The position numbers and the translations under genes were made by a program. 7,048 nt of DNA from an uncultured Bacilli bacterium (GTDB lineage: Bacteria > Bacillota_I > Bacilli_A > RFN20 > CAG-826), in the NCBI GenBank assembly GCA_934133115.1, contig CAKPAV010000088.1, positions 1-7,048 of the forward strand, written 5' to 3'. Within the stretch, counting starts at the first letter, position 1. Every line of letters begins with the position of its first letter. Shown in pieces: positions 1 through 6,565 of the stretch. A model generated the notes under the pieces. That model was not told the origin of the DNA and did not search any database. It worked only from the letters and a program-made list of their open reading frames with translations.

Positions 1-1136
1 CCGTTGATGATTATGGATTAATTGAATTTGATGGAAGTCGTATGTATGAATATAATTCCGAAGAAAATGCTTTTTCGCAATGGGGTAGTGCCTTATTTGA
101 TTTAGGCAAAGACCCAGTACGTTCATTCTTAATGAGTGCGGTAAATTATTTCTTAACTAATTTCCATTTTGATGGCATTAGATTTGACGCTATTAGCAAT
201 GTTATTTATTGGCATGGAAATTCTGATAAAGGTGAGAATAGTGGCGCAATTGAATTCATTAAAAGATTAACAGGAAAGCTTCATTATGCTCATCCTAACG
301 CTATTTTAATTGCGGAAGATTCATCGGCGTATAAAGGCGTTACTGCTCCATTAGAAAGTGGCGGATTAGGATTTGATTATAAATGGGATTTAGGATGGAT
401 GAATGATACTTTAAAATATTATTCTTTAGATCCGATTTATCGTAAGTACCATCATAATCTAATTACTTTCTCGATGGCTTACTTTTTCTCAGAACATTTT
501 TTACTTCCTTTATCCCATGATGAAGTAGTGCATGGAAAAGGAACAATCATTAATAAAATTAATGGCGATTATTATGAAAAGTTTGCTCAATTAAGAAATC
601 TTTATACTTACATGTGGGCTCATCCGGGTAAAAAGCTTAATTTTATGGGTAATGAACTTGCATCTTTCGATGAGTGGAATGAAAATAAGTCTTTACCATG
701 GAACTTAAAAAGATATCCGGCTCATGATTCTATTAGTAGAATGATTCGTGATTTAAATCTTATCTATGTTCATGAAAAAGCAATGTACATGGATGAATAT
801 AATCCTAGTCGTTATGCTTGGACATTAGTTGATAATTGTGATCAAAGTGTCTTTGCTTTTATAAGAACTTATAATAATGACACATTATTATTCGTTTTCA
901 ATATGACCCCAAATTATTATGAAGTATATGATATTCCGACTTATGTTCCGGGAACGTATACTGAGATATTTAATAGTGATAAAGATGTTTATGGTGGCAA
1001 AAACCAATACAATGGTTTAAAATTAAAAACTAGTGTGGGAGGTCCAGAAGGTCGACCATATCACATTACAATAAAATTAGGTAGTTTTGCGGCAATGATA
1101 TTTAAATGTGTTACGCGTAAAAGAAAGGTTAGTTAG
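1..1136 (+). CDS. glgB: 1,4-alpha-glucan branching enzyme (C-terminal part, 5' truncated by window edge)
   Basis: Glycogen branching enzyme (GH13), which cuts an alpha-1,4 glucan and re-attaches the segment through an alpha-1,6 bond in cytosolic glycogen synthesis. The frame is open from base 3 to the TAG at 1134-1136, giving 377 codons. The family is usually about 620-650 residues, so the N-terminal CBM48 and first part of the catalytic barrel lie outside the window; the ATG at 42 is internal. GH13 motifs appear in order: DGIRFDA at 171-191 with the nucleophile Asp at 186-188; IAEDSS with the acid/base Glu at 315-317; and LSHDEVVHGK, whose conserved His-Asp is at 516-521. GNELASFDEWN follows, then a beta-sandwich-like C-terminal domain. 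The DAISNVIYWHGNS variant resembles the form in Clostridia and Erysipelotrichia. The glgP start lies 1 nt after the stop. Identification is very secure from the motifs. Confidence 0.96.
   Translation, partial: VDDYGLIEFDGSRMYEYNSEENAFSQWGSALFDLGKDPVRSFLMSAVNYFLTNFHFDGIRFDAISNVIYWHGNSDKGENSGAIEFIKRLTGKLHYAHPNAILIAEDSSAYKGVTAPLESGGLGFDYKWDLGWMNDTLKYYSLDPIYRKYHHNLITFSMAYFFSEHFLLPLSHDEVVHGKGTIINKINGDYYEKFAQLRNLYTYMWAHPGKKLNFMGNELASFDEWNENKSLPWNLKRYPAHDSISRMIRDLNLIYVHEKAMYMDEYNPSRYAWTLVDNCDQSVFAFIRTYNNDTLLFVFNMTPNYYEVYDIPTYVPGTYTEIFNSDKDVYGGKNQYNGLKLKTSVGGPEGRPYHITIKLGSFAAMIFKCVTRKRKVS
1121..1128 (+). promoter_or_regulatory. Ribosome binding site that fixes the glgP start
   Basis: AAGAAAGG lies inside the last codons of glgB and ends 9 nt before the ATG at 1138. 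It supports that ATG over the in-frame GTG at 1108, which would add ten residues overlapping glgB and has no comparable purine-rich site upstream. The arrangement implies that ribosomes finishing glgB can re-start on glgP. Confidence 0.7.
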
Positions 1137-1137
1137 T

Positions 1138-3549
1138 ATGTTTAATAATGTAGAAGAATTTAAAGAAGAATTTCAAAGAAGATTACTTGATAAATATTGT
1201 GTAACAATCGATGAATCACATATATTCGAACGTTACGATATTTTAGGAGAAATGGTGCGTGACTACGCAAGTAGAGACTGGCGTAGCACTCGTGAAAAGG
1301 TTTTAAGAACTGGTAAAAAACAACTTATTTATTTCTCAATGGAATTTTTAATTGGTCGTTTATTAGTAAATAACTTACAAAATTTAGGAATTTATGAAGT
1401 TGTTAAAGATGGATTGAATGATTTAGGAATTAATATTCATGAATTAGAAGAGCAAGAAACGGATGCTGGACTTGGTAATGGTGGCTTAGGAAGACTTGCT
1501 GCTTGCTTTTTAGACTCCACAGCATCTTTAGGATATCCAGTTATTGGTAACTGTATCCGATATGAATATGGTTTCTTTAAACAAGTTATCATTGATGGAA
1601 AACAAGTAGAAGTTCCTGATCAATGGCTTGCTAAATCTAATGTTTGGGAAGTTAAAAAACCTAAACACGCAGTTGAAGTAAAATTTTATGGTCATCCAGA
1701 ATGCTATTATGATGAAAAAGGTGAATTACGTAATAGAACTGCAGATGCAATAGTCGTAAAAGCTATGCCTTATGATATTTCTGTTATTGGATATCGTAAT
1801 AAAGTAGTTAATACATTACGTGTCTGGTCAGCGGAACCAAGCGATGAACATTTACCAATGGATGAAAAGTTTACTGATTATTTATCAGCTTTAAAAGAAT
1901 TATGTCATGGCTTATATCCAGATGATTCTACAGAGCATGGACGTATTTTACGTTTAAGACAACAATATTTCCTTGTTTCAGCGGGATTGCAATCCGCAAT
2001 GCGTGAACATTTAAGACTTTATGGTACATTAGATAATTTCTATGAAAAATATAACTTCCAATTAAATGATACTCACCCAATTTTAGCTATTCCAGAAATG
2101 ATGCGTTTATTAATGGATGAATATAATTATGGTTGGGATGATGCTTGGTATCAAGTGACTCACGCTATGGCATATACCAATCATACTGTTATGGCGGAAG
2201 CTTTAGAAAAATGGCCAATAAATTATGTGCAACATTTAATTCCACGTTGCTATATGATTATTGAAGAAATTAATCGTCGTTTTATGATTCGTTTAAATGA
2301 ATTGCATATTAGTGACAATATGAAGAATCGTTTATCAATTATTAAAGATGGTATGATTCACATGACAAGTTTAGCACTTGTAACTTGCTATAGCATTAAT
2401 GGTGTTGCAGCTTTACATACTCAAATTCTTGAAAGTTCAACATTCAAAGATTTTTATCAAATTATGCCAGAAAAATTTAACAATAAGACAAATGGTATTA
2501 CTCATCGTCGTTGGTTCTTATATGCTAATCCAAAGATGGCTAATGAAGTTACAAAATATATAGGTGATTCTTGGATATTAAATCCAGAAGATTTAACAAA
2601 ATTAATGACTTACGTTGATAATGAAGATTTAAAATCCAGATATTATGAAATCAAATTAGAAAATAAAGTCAAATTAGCGGAATATGTGGAAGAACATAAC
2701 TATATTGAACTTAATGTTAATTCAATATTTGATGTCCAAATTAAAAGATTGCATGCTTATAAACGTCAATTATTAAATGTTTTCCATATTATTTATTTAT
2801 ATTTCAAACTAAAAACTGATCCTAATTTTAAGATGTATCCACATACATTTATTTTTGGCGCAAAAGCGGCACCAAGTTATGCTTATGCTAAGAAAATTAT
2901 TGAATTAATTTTAGCAGTTGCTAAGGTTATTAATAATGATCCAGTTATTAGTCAATCTATTAAAGTAGTGTTTATTGAAAACTATGGTGTTACTCTTGCT
3001 GAACAAATTATTCCTGCCGCGGATGTTAGTGAGCAAATTTCTACAGCTGGAAAAGAAGCAAGCGGTACTTCAAATATGAAATTTATGATGAATGGCGCAA
3101 TTACATTAGGTACATTAGATGGCGCTAATGTAGAAATCAGTGAACGTGTTGGCGATGAAAACTGTGTAATATTTGGCTTAAAAGATTATGAAGTTAATGA
3201 ATTACGTAACGCTCATACTTATAATCCTTGGGATTATTATAATCAAGATCCATTTATTAAACGTATTTTAGATTCTTTAACTGATGGGACATGGGATGAA
3301 GATAAAGATCGCTTTAGAATGATTTTTGATGAAGTAATGTATCATAATGATGAATACTTTATTTTAAAAGATTTTGCAAGTTATGTAGAAGCTTCAAAAT
3401 TAGTGGAAGAATTATATCAAGATAAGTCTAAATGGGCGAAGATGGCTTTAATTAACATAGCACAATCTGGATATTTCTCAAGTGATCGTACGATTAGTGA
3501 ATACGCAAAAGATATTTGGCATTTAAAAAAGGTAAACGATAATGAATAA
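1138..3549 (+). CDS. glgP: Glycogen/maltodextrin phosphorylase
   Basis: PLP-dependent GT35 phosphorylase that releases glucose-1-phosphate from the non-reducing ends of glycogen or maltodextrins in the cytosol. The product is 803 aa, close to the usual bacterial 750-815. Visible landmarks are YFSMEFLIGR (about 65-74), the glycine-rich ETDAGLGNGGLGRL (about 107-120), NDTHP (310-314), TNGITHRRW (451-459), KRLHAYKRQ (537-544 region) and EASGTSNMKF, where Lys648 (codon 3079-3081) is the expected Schiff-base lysine for PLP. The protein appears intact. ATG 1138 is chosen because of the AAGAAAGG site 9 nt upstream. The gene begins 1 nt after glgB stops and overlaps the next gene by 8 nt, so coupled expression is likely. 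GlgP and MalP cannot be separated by sequence alone; the neighbouring branching enzyme favours glycogen as substrate. Confidence 0.97.
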   Translation: MFNNVEEFKEEFQRRLLDKYCVTIDESHIFERYDILGEMVRDYASRDWRSTREKVLRTGKKQLIYFSMEFLIGRLLVNNLQNLGIYEVVKDGLNDLGINIHELEEQETDAGLGNGGLGRLAACFLDSTASLGYPVIGNCIRYEYGFFKQVIIDGKQVEVPDQWLAKSNVWEVKKPKHAVEVKFYGHPECYYDEKGELRNRTADAIVVKAMPYDISVIGYRNKVVNTLRVWSAEPSDEHLPMDEKFTDYLSALKELCHGLYPDDSTEHGRILRLRQQYFLVSAGLQSAMREHLRLYGTLDNFYEKYNFQLNDTHPILAIPEMMRLLMDEYNYGWDDAWYQVTHAMAYTNHTVMAEALEKWPINYVQHLIPRCYMIIEEINRRFMIRLNELHISDNMKNRLSIIKDGMIHMTSLALVTCYSINGVAALHTQILESSTFKDFYQIMPEKFNNKTNGITHRRWFLYANPKMANEVTKYIGDSWILNPEDLTKLMTYVDNEDLKSRYYEIKLENKVKLAEYVEEHNYIELNVNSIFDVQIKRLHAYKRQLLNVFHIIYLYFKLKTDPNFKMYPHTFIFGAKAAPSYAYAKKIIELILAVAKVINNDPVISQSIKVVFIENYGVTLAEQIIPAADVSEQISTAGKEASGTSNMKFMMNGAITLGTLDGANVEISERVGDENCVIFGLKDYEVNELRNAHTYNPWDYYNQDPFIKRILDSLTDGTWDEDKDRFRMIFDEVMYHNDEYFILKDFASYVEASKLVEELYQDKSKWAKMALINIAQSGYFSSDRTISEYAKDIWHLKKVNDNE

Positions 3550-4627
3550 GAGTTCGCTTAAACTTTTAAAAGAATTAACTGAACTTAATGGCATTTCTGG
3601 CTTTGAAAATGATGTTCGTGAATATATTAAAAATGAGTTAAAAGATATTTGTACGAGTATTACTACGGATAACTTGGGTTCACTAATTTGCAAACTTAAA
3701 ACTGATGAAACAAAGCCTTTAATTATGTTTACTGCTCATATGGATGAAGTAGGATTTTTAGTTAATTCTATTTTAGATAATGGGATGATTCGTCTTAAAC
3801 CAGTAGGTGGCTGGTGGAGTCATGTCTTGTTAGCGCAAGAAATGGTTGTTACTAATCATAAACACCAAGAATTTATTGGTGTTATTGGTGCTGAGCCTCC
3901 TCATGGCTTAACGCGCGAACAAAAAAATCAAGTTTTACCAATTGATACACTTTATTTAGATGTGGGTGTAAGTTCAAAACAAAATATTTTAGACTTAGGT
4001 ATCAATATTGGTGACCCAATTACCCCTTTAACTAAATTCCGTGTTTTAAATGATCATAAAACTCTTTTAGGTAAAGCATTTGATAATCGTCTTAGTATAG
4101 CAATTATTATTGATTTATTTAAGGCTATTAAAAAGTTAGATATACCTGCAAATGTCATTTTTGTAGCATCTACGCAAGAAGAAATTGGTTGCCGCGGAGC
4201 AAAAACATCAACTTATTTAGTTGAGCCTGACATTGGATTTGCTATCGATGTCACCGAAAGTTACGATACTCCTGGCGCAGAAAATAATCCTTCTAGACTA
4301 GGAACTGGTCCTGCATTAGCGTTGATGGATGGAGCCTCCATATCGCATCGTGGACTATTTGATTTAGTAGAAGAAGTTGCAAAAAGAAAATCTATTCCTT
4401 ACACTTACGACCTATGCGTATTTGGTGGAACAGATTCTAGTGAAATTCATAAAACAAAAATGGGAATTATTAATATGACATTATCAATTCCTTGCCGATA
4501 TTTCCATTCCCATACTTCTTTAGTTCATAAAGATGATTTTGATAACACGAAAAAACTATTACTTAATTTAATCAAAGTCATTGATAATAACAAATTGCGA
4601 ATGCTTAAAGAAAGTAAATACTTATAG
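3542..4627 (+). CDS. M42-family metallo-aminopeptidase (glutamyl aminopeptidase / FrvX-like)
   Basis: A cytosolic di-metal aminopeptidase of the M42 (TET-type) family, which trims short peptides from the N terminus; members are often annotated as glutamyl aminopeptidase or, historically, endoglucanase. It is 361 aa, normal for the family. Visible metal and catalytic residues are His66 and Asp68 in TAHMDEVGF, the bridging Asp181 in GKAFDNR, Glu213/Glu214 in QEEIG (general base and metal ligand), Asp236 in AIDVTES, and His322 in CRYFHSHTS. GGTDSS at 295-300 is also typical. AAAAAAGG at 3525-3532, 9 nt before the ATG, gives a good ribosome site inside the glgP end. The 8-nt overlap with glgP suggests translational coupling. 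The family is certain, but substrate preference is not readable, and nothing in the protein suggests carbohydrate binding despite its place in a glycogen operon. Confidence 0.94.
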   Translation: MNKSSLKLLKELTELNGISGFENDVREYIKNELKDICTSITTDNLGSLICKLKTDETKPLIMFTAHMDEVGFLVNSILDNGMIRLKPVGGWWSHVLLAQEMVVTNHKHQEFIGVIGAEPPHGLTREQKNQVLPIDTLYLDVGVSSKQNILDLGINIGDPITPLTKFRVLNDHKTLLGKAFDNRLSIAIIIDLFKAIKKLDIPANVIFVASTQEEIGCRGAKTSTYLVEPDIGFAIDVTESYDTPGAENNPSRLGTGPALALMDGASISHRGLFDLVEEVAKRKSIPYTYDLCVFGGTDSSEIHKTKMGIINMTLSIPCRYFHSHTSLVHKDDFDNTKKLLLNLIKVIDNNKLRMLKESKYL

Positions 4628-4650
4628 AACACTTCACTCGAAGTGTTTTT
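4628..4650 (+). terminator. Rho-independent terminator of the glgB-glgP-M42 unit
   Basis: AACACTTC (4628-4635) and GAAGTGTT (4640-4647) form a perfect 8-bp stem around the loop ACTC, and a T run ends at 4650. The stem begins on the base after the peptidase TAG. Read leftward, the hairpin is followed by CTATAAG with no T run, so it is a much weaker terminator for the opposing membrane-protein gene, whose stop codon lies at the edge of the T run. Confidence 0.88.
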
Positions 4651-5119
4651 AATTAAATTTACTTGCAAAAAAGAAAATTGCTACGCCAACAAAGGCGATA
4701 GTTAGTAAAGTAGAAAATATGCCAATAACTAGATCAAAATAACGGTATTTGCTATAATCCTTTATTTCTTTAATGTCATTTTCGTTTATATTTTCATTTT
4801 TATTTTTATTTAATTTTCTAACCGCTAAAGAACCTAATGATCCAGAAACAAACATTTTAAAGCCAAAGATGGCATGGATAATATTAGTTTCTAATACGCC
4901 GAAAAATAAACCAACAAATAAAACAAAAGCAAGTGTTCCACCTACAAGTGTTTGATCAAATACACTAAGAGACCAGTGTTCCACAAATAGCGTTCCCACA
5001 TTAAAGGCACTTAAAATAATGATTATAAGTATGCGACCAAACCAACCGCTTTTTTGATAACGCTCTGCATCTTTATAATGTCTTTCGTTAAAACTTAATA
5101 GCCAAGTTATAAATTGCAT
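4649..5119 (-). CDS. Hypothetical small multi-pass membrane protein
   Basis: Function not recognised. The 156-aa product has a short amphipathic N terminus with an SFNERHYKDAERYQKSGWFGR stretch (9-29), then hydrophobic segments at about 30-47, 57-76, 79-100 (weaker, glycine/serine-containing) and 129-151. A very polar Asn/Lys/Glu-rich loop (101-127) separates the third and fourth. This suggests three or four membrane spans, with positive charges at 101-107 favouring a cytoplasmic loop. There is no cleavable signal peptide and no catalytic motif that I can see. The start is supported by a strong purine-rich site on the minus strand (AGGAAAGG, complement of roughly 5129-5136), about 9 nt before the ATG. 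It is a single-gene unit diverging from the TetR-family gene and facing the peptidase gene, so it is a candidate target of that regulator. The continuous 156-codon frame, RBS and membrane topology make it a real gene; an opposite-strand ORF inside it is a shadow. Confidence 0.85.
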   Translation of the reverse strand: MQFITWLLSFNERHYKDAERYQKSGWFGRILIIIILSAFNVGTLFVEHWSLSVFDQTLVGGTLAFVLFVGLFFGVLETNIIHAIFGFKMFVSGSLGSLAVRKLNKNKNENINENDIKEIKDYSKYRYFDLVIGIFSTLLTIAFVGVAIFFFASKFN

Positions 5120-5163
5120 TTTATCATTCCTTTCCTTTATGATATTAAGTAATCTACAAATTC

Positions 5164-5192
5164 ATAATAACAATTTTTTTTAAATACGAAAA
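5164..5192 (-). promoter_or_regulatory. Tentative promoter of the small membrane-protein gene
   Basis: On the minus strand, TATTAT (complement of 5164-5169) matches the -10 consensus at five of six positions and lies 45-50 nt upstream of the ATG. The -35 candidate TTTTCG (complement of 5187-5192), 17 bp away, is poor. An identical 11-bp stretch around the -10 recurs upstream of the DUF523 gene. An alternative TATAAT (complement of 5199-5204) has a perfect -10 but no recognisable -35. Confidence 0.3.
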
Positions 5193-5322
5193 GAAGAAAT
5201 TATAAATATGAAAAAATTGCAAATGATAATTATGTAAATATGTTTTATTTAAAGTATTAAACATCGAATATTTTTCCTTATTATGTAAACAAAACTAATA
5301 AAAATATCTTTATTAAAACATT

Positions 5323-5334
5323 TTAGCATGCTAA
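5323..5334. promoter_or_regulatory. Perfect 12-bp palindrome, candidate operator
   Basis: TTAGCATGCTAA is fully self-complementary and contains rare G/C bases in a region otherwise nearly all A and T. It lies 66 bp upstream of the tetR -10 and about 200 bp upstream of the divergent membrane-protein start. TetR-family dimers typically bind short palindromes near their own gene, so this is a candidate site for the adjacent regulator. It does not overlap either predicted promoter, so repression by simple occlusion is not obvious. Confidence 0.4.
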
Positions 5335-5377
5335 GTATAAAATATATCAATTTTGCGTAATTTTTTTAGTTTTAAAG

Positions 5378-5405
5378 TTGTTTTAATTTTTTTTGAGTGT
5401 ATAAT
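5378..5405 (+). promoter_or_regulatory. Sigma-A-type promoter of the tetR-family gene
   Basis: TTGTTT (5378-5383) and a perfect TATAAT (5400-5405) are separated by 16 bp. The predicted transcript would start near 5412, leaving a leader of about 28 nt that carries the ribosome site AGGCGGTG (5428-5435). A direct repeat of GTTTTAA (5369-5375 and 5380-5386), one helical turn apart, overlaps the -35 element. Confidence 0.65.
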
Positions 5406-5439
5406 TTAAATATATTAAAAAATAGATAGGCGGTGCTTT

Positions 5440-6021
5440 ATGGCAAGAAAACCAATGTATGATGGTGGCACAAAAAACAAGATGATTGAAGTAGCAACTG
5501 AGTTGTTTTTTGAAAATGGGTATGATGGAACTAGTATTCGTAGTATTGTAAGAGGAGTCGGTTGTGAAATAGGATTATTCTATTATTACTATGAAACAAA
5601 AGATGCATTATTTAGTGATGTGTTAGAAACATTCTTAAATCAGTATCATCGAGGCTTTAAAAGAGTGGTAAAAATGGCAAAAGAAGATCCAGATCACGCT
5701 GTTTATCATTTCTTCCATTATTTAAAGATGATTGTTAAGAAATTTAGAGTAAAATACGATAAAAAAATGCATCGTACAGTTAGACTTGCAATTCGTGAAC
5801 AAGTATTACAAGTAATTGAACCATATTTCGAAGAAATTATTGAGATATTAATAGAAAATGGTGCAAAACCAAAACTTGATACAAAAATAGCAGCAAGATT
5901 CTTCACATATGGTATTGGTAGTTTAACTATTCATGAAACTAATGAATGGGTTGAACAAACCACTAATGATTTAAATAACATCATCAATGACGTTTTGGGA
6001 TTTACTCCTAAAGAAAACTAA
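5440..6021 (+). CDS. TetR/AcrR-family transcriptional regulator
   Basis: A one-component, ligand-responsive DNA-binding repressor (occasionally activator) of the TetR family, expected to be a cytosolic dimer. It is 193 aa, typical of the family. The N-terminal domain is clear: helix 1 at about 12-27 (KMIEVATELFFENGYDG), then the helix-turn-helix at about 31-50 with TSIRSIVRGVG and the LFYYYYETKDAL recognition-helix end. The rest (about 60-193) is the variable all-helical ligand and dimerisation domain; its ligand cannot be inferred. The ATG is supported by AGGCGGTG six or so bases upstream of it and by the promoter at 5378-5405. The gene is divergent from the small membrane-protein gene and overlaps the convergent DUF523 gene by 4 nt at their stop codons. 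Regulation of itself and the membrane-protein gene is the simplest hypothesis, unproven. No transporter or enzyme typical of drug-efflux regulators is adjacent. Confidence 0.94.
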   Translation: MARKPMYDGGTKNKMIEVATELFFENGYDGTSIRSIVRGVGCEIGLFYYYYETKDALFSDVLETFLNQYHRGFKRVVKMAKEDPDHAVYHFFHYLKMIVKKFRVKYDKKMHRTVRLAIREQVLQVIEPYFEEIIEILIENGAKPKLDTKIAARFFTYGIGSLTIHETNEWVEQTTNDLNNIINDVLGFTPKEN

Positions 6022-6479
6022 TTATTAATAGGTGTCTTAGTTTTTAAAAAATGTAATAAATCATCAATTTGATTTTCATTAAAAACTATAACACCTATTT
6101 TTTTTAATGCTTCGGCGGTCACTCCGCTTTTATTAATTAAAGTATGACTAAAAGTCCCATCATAAATAAAATCATTTCCGCATGATGGGCTTTTACTTTT
6201 TAATAAAGCATATTTAATATGATTGTTTTTAGCTATATTTATTGCTATATTTTTACCTAGCTCATAATTATTAGTAACATCTATACCAATTTGATTTATG
6301 ACTTTATCATTTTTTCTTTCACTAGGTATACGAGGAATAGCTAATCCGCCCATAACTTCCGGACAAATAGGAATAAACTCAAAATATTTAGCGATTTCAC
6401 TAGTATCAATTTTATTGCTTTTTCCATTATATTTAACATTTTCACCAAGTAAACAAGCACTAATAAGAAGTTTTTCCAT
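6018..6479 (-). CDS. DUF523 family protein (YbbK-type)
   Basis: A 153-aa protein of the DUF523 family, whose biochemical role is not established to my knowledge. Family landmarks are SACLLGENVKYNG at 7-19 with Cys9, CPEVMGGLAIPR at 39-50 with Cys39, LLKSKSPSCG at 92-101 with Cys100, and IYDGTFSHTL with GVTAEAL at 105-125. Three conserved cysteines suggest metal or cluster binding, which is an inference. After CPEVMGG.AIPR this copy has IPSERKN, where many members have an RPAEI-like sequence. The length is normal for stand-alone DUF523. The start has a strong site, GCGGTGAT (complement of 6483-6490), just upstream. The gene is monocistronic, converges on and overlaps the tetR-family gene by 4 nt, and its last 26 codons contain the tetR terminator hairpin in antisense. 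Confidence 0.93.
   Translation of the reverse strand: MEKLLISACLLGENVKYNGKSNKIDTSEIAKYFEFIPICPEVMGGLAIPRIPSERKNDKVINQIGIDVTNNYELGKNIAINIAKNNHIKYALLKSKSPSCGNDFIYDGTFSHTLINKSGVTAEALKKIGVIVFNENQIDDLLHFLKTKTPINN
6027..6105 (+). terminator. Long-armed hairpin plus T8: tetR terminator embedded in DUF523 coding sequence
   Basis: The arm at 6027-6047 (AATAGGTGTCTTAGTTTTTA plus one A) pairs with 6079-6099 at 19 of 21 positions: 9 bp, a 2-nt internal mismatch, then 10 bp. The loop is 31 nt and could hold a smaller hairpin (AAATCA 6058-6063 with TGATTT 6070-6075). Eight T follow at 6098-6105, six of them beyond the stem. The hairpin starts 6 nt after the tetR stop codon, so it looks like that gene's rho-independent terminator. 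Leftward, the stem is followed by TAATAATTAG and not a T run. All of it lies inside the DUF523 coding region. Confidence 0.75.
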
Positions 6480-6508
6480 AATATCACCGCTTAAATATTA
6501 ACATATTC

Positions 6509-6536
6509 ATAATAAACATTTAAAAAAATGTTTAAA
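6509..6536 (-). promoter_or_regulatory. Probable promoter of the DUF523 gene
   Basis: On the minus strand, TTTAAA (complement of 6531-6536) and TATTAT (complement of 6509-6514) are 16 bp apart, with the -10 about 30 nt upstream of the ATG. Both hexamers are imperfect. The region overlaps the promoter of the divergent YgjP-like gene, so the two transcripts would start back to back. Confidence 0.4.
6513..6534. repeat. 22-bp inverted repeat between DUF523 and ygjP-like genes
   Basis: TAAACATTT (6513-6521) and AAATGTTTA (6526-6534) form a perfect 9-bp inverted repeat around AAAA. It covers the -35 of the rightward YgjP-like promoter and both hexamers of the leftward DUF523 promoter at least partly. 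As DNA it could be an operator controlling both genes; the extreme AT content means chance or a simple structural role cannot be excluded. Confidence 0.5.
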
Positions 6537-6547
6537 TTTTATATAAT
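6519..6547 (+). promoter_or_regulatory. Promoter of the YgjP-like gene
   Basis: TTTAAA (6519-6524) and a perfect TATAAT (6542-6547) are 17 bp apart. The -10 ends only 18 nt before the ATG at 6566, so the leader would be very short (about 12 nt), just enough to include the AGGTGA ribosome site at 6555-6560. Confidence 0.55.
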
Positions 6548-6565
6548 TTAATTTAGGTGAGATTA

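Larger units (their letters stand above)
5120..5439. other. AT-rich divergent intergenic region (membrane-protein gene / tetR)
   Basis: This 320-bp stretch has no credible ORF and is markedly more AT-rich than its surroundings. It contains the leaders of both divergent genes, the tetR promoter near its right end, a perfect 12-bp palindrome at 5323-5334, and two near-copies of TTATGTAAAYA at 5230-5240 and 5281-5291 spaced 51 bp apart. I see no riboswitch-like or tRNA-like structure in it. The length is more than two simple promoters need, which leaves room for regulator binding. Confidence 0.7.

Noticed and set aside
1108..1137. GTG start extending GlgP by ten residues into glgB
   Set aside because: The extra residues do not look like a GlgP N terminus, and the AAGAAAGG site is correctly spaced for ATG 1138, not for GTG 1108.
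4773..4955. 60-codon rightward ORF within the membrane-protein gene
   Set aside because: It is an opposite-strand shadow of a hydrophobic coding region, with low-complexity product, no ribosome site and no promoter.
5199..5204. Perfect TATAAT on the minus strand as the membrane-protein promoter
   Set aside because: No -35-like hexamer at 16-18 bp; in such AT-rich DNA the hexamer alone is expected by chance. Kept only as an alternative.
5240..5264. ATGTTT...AAACAT inverted repeat in the divergent intergenic region
   Set aside because: Only 6-bp arms with a 13-nt gap and no extension on either side, in nearly pure A/T sequence.
5718..5906. 62-codon leftward ORF inside tetR
   Set aside because: It is the antisense shadow of a well-supported TetR-family gene and lacks a ribosome site.
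6298..6501. 67-codon rightward ORF opposite DUF523
   Set aside because: DUF523 has conserved family motifs on the other strand; this frame has no independent support.
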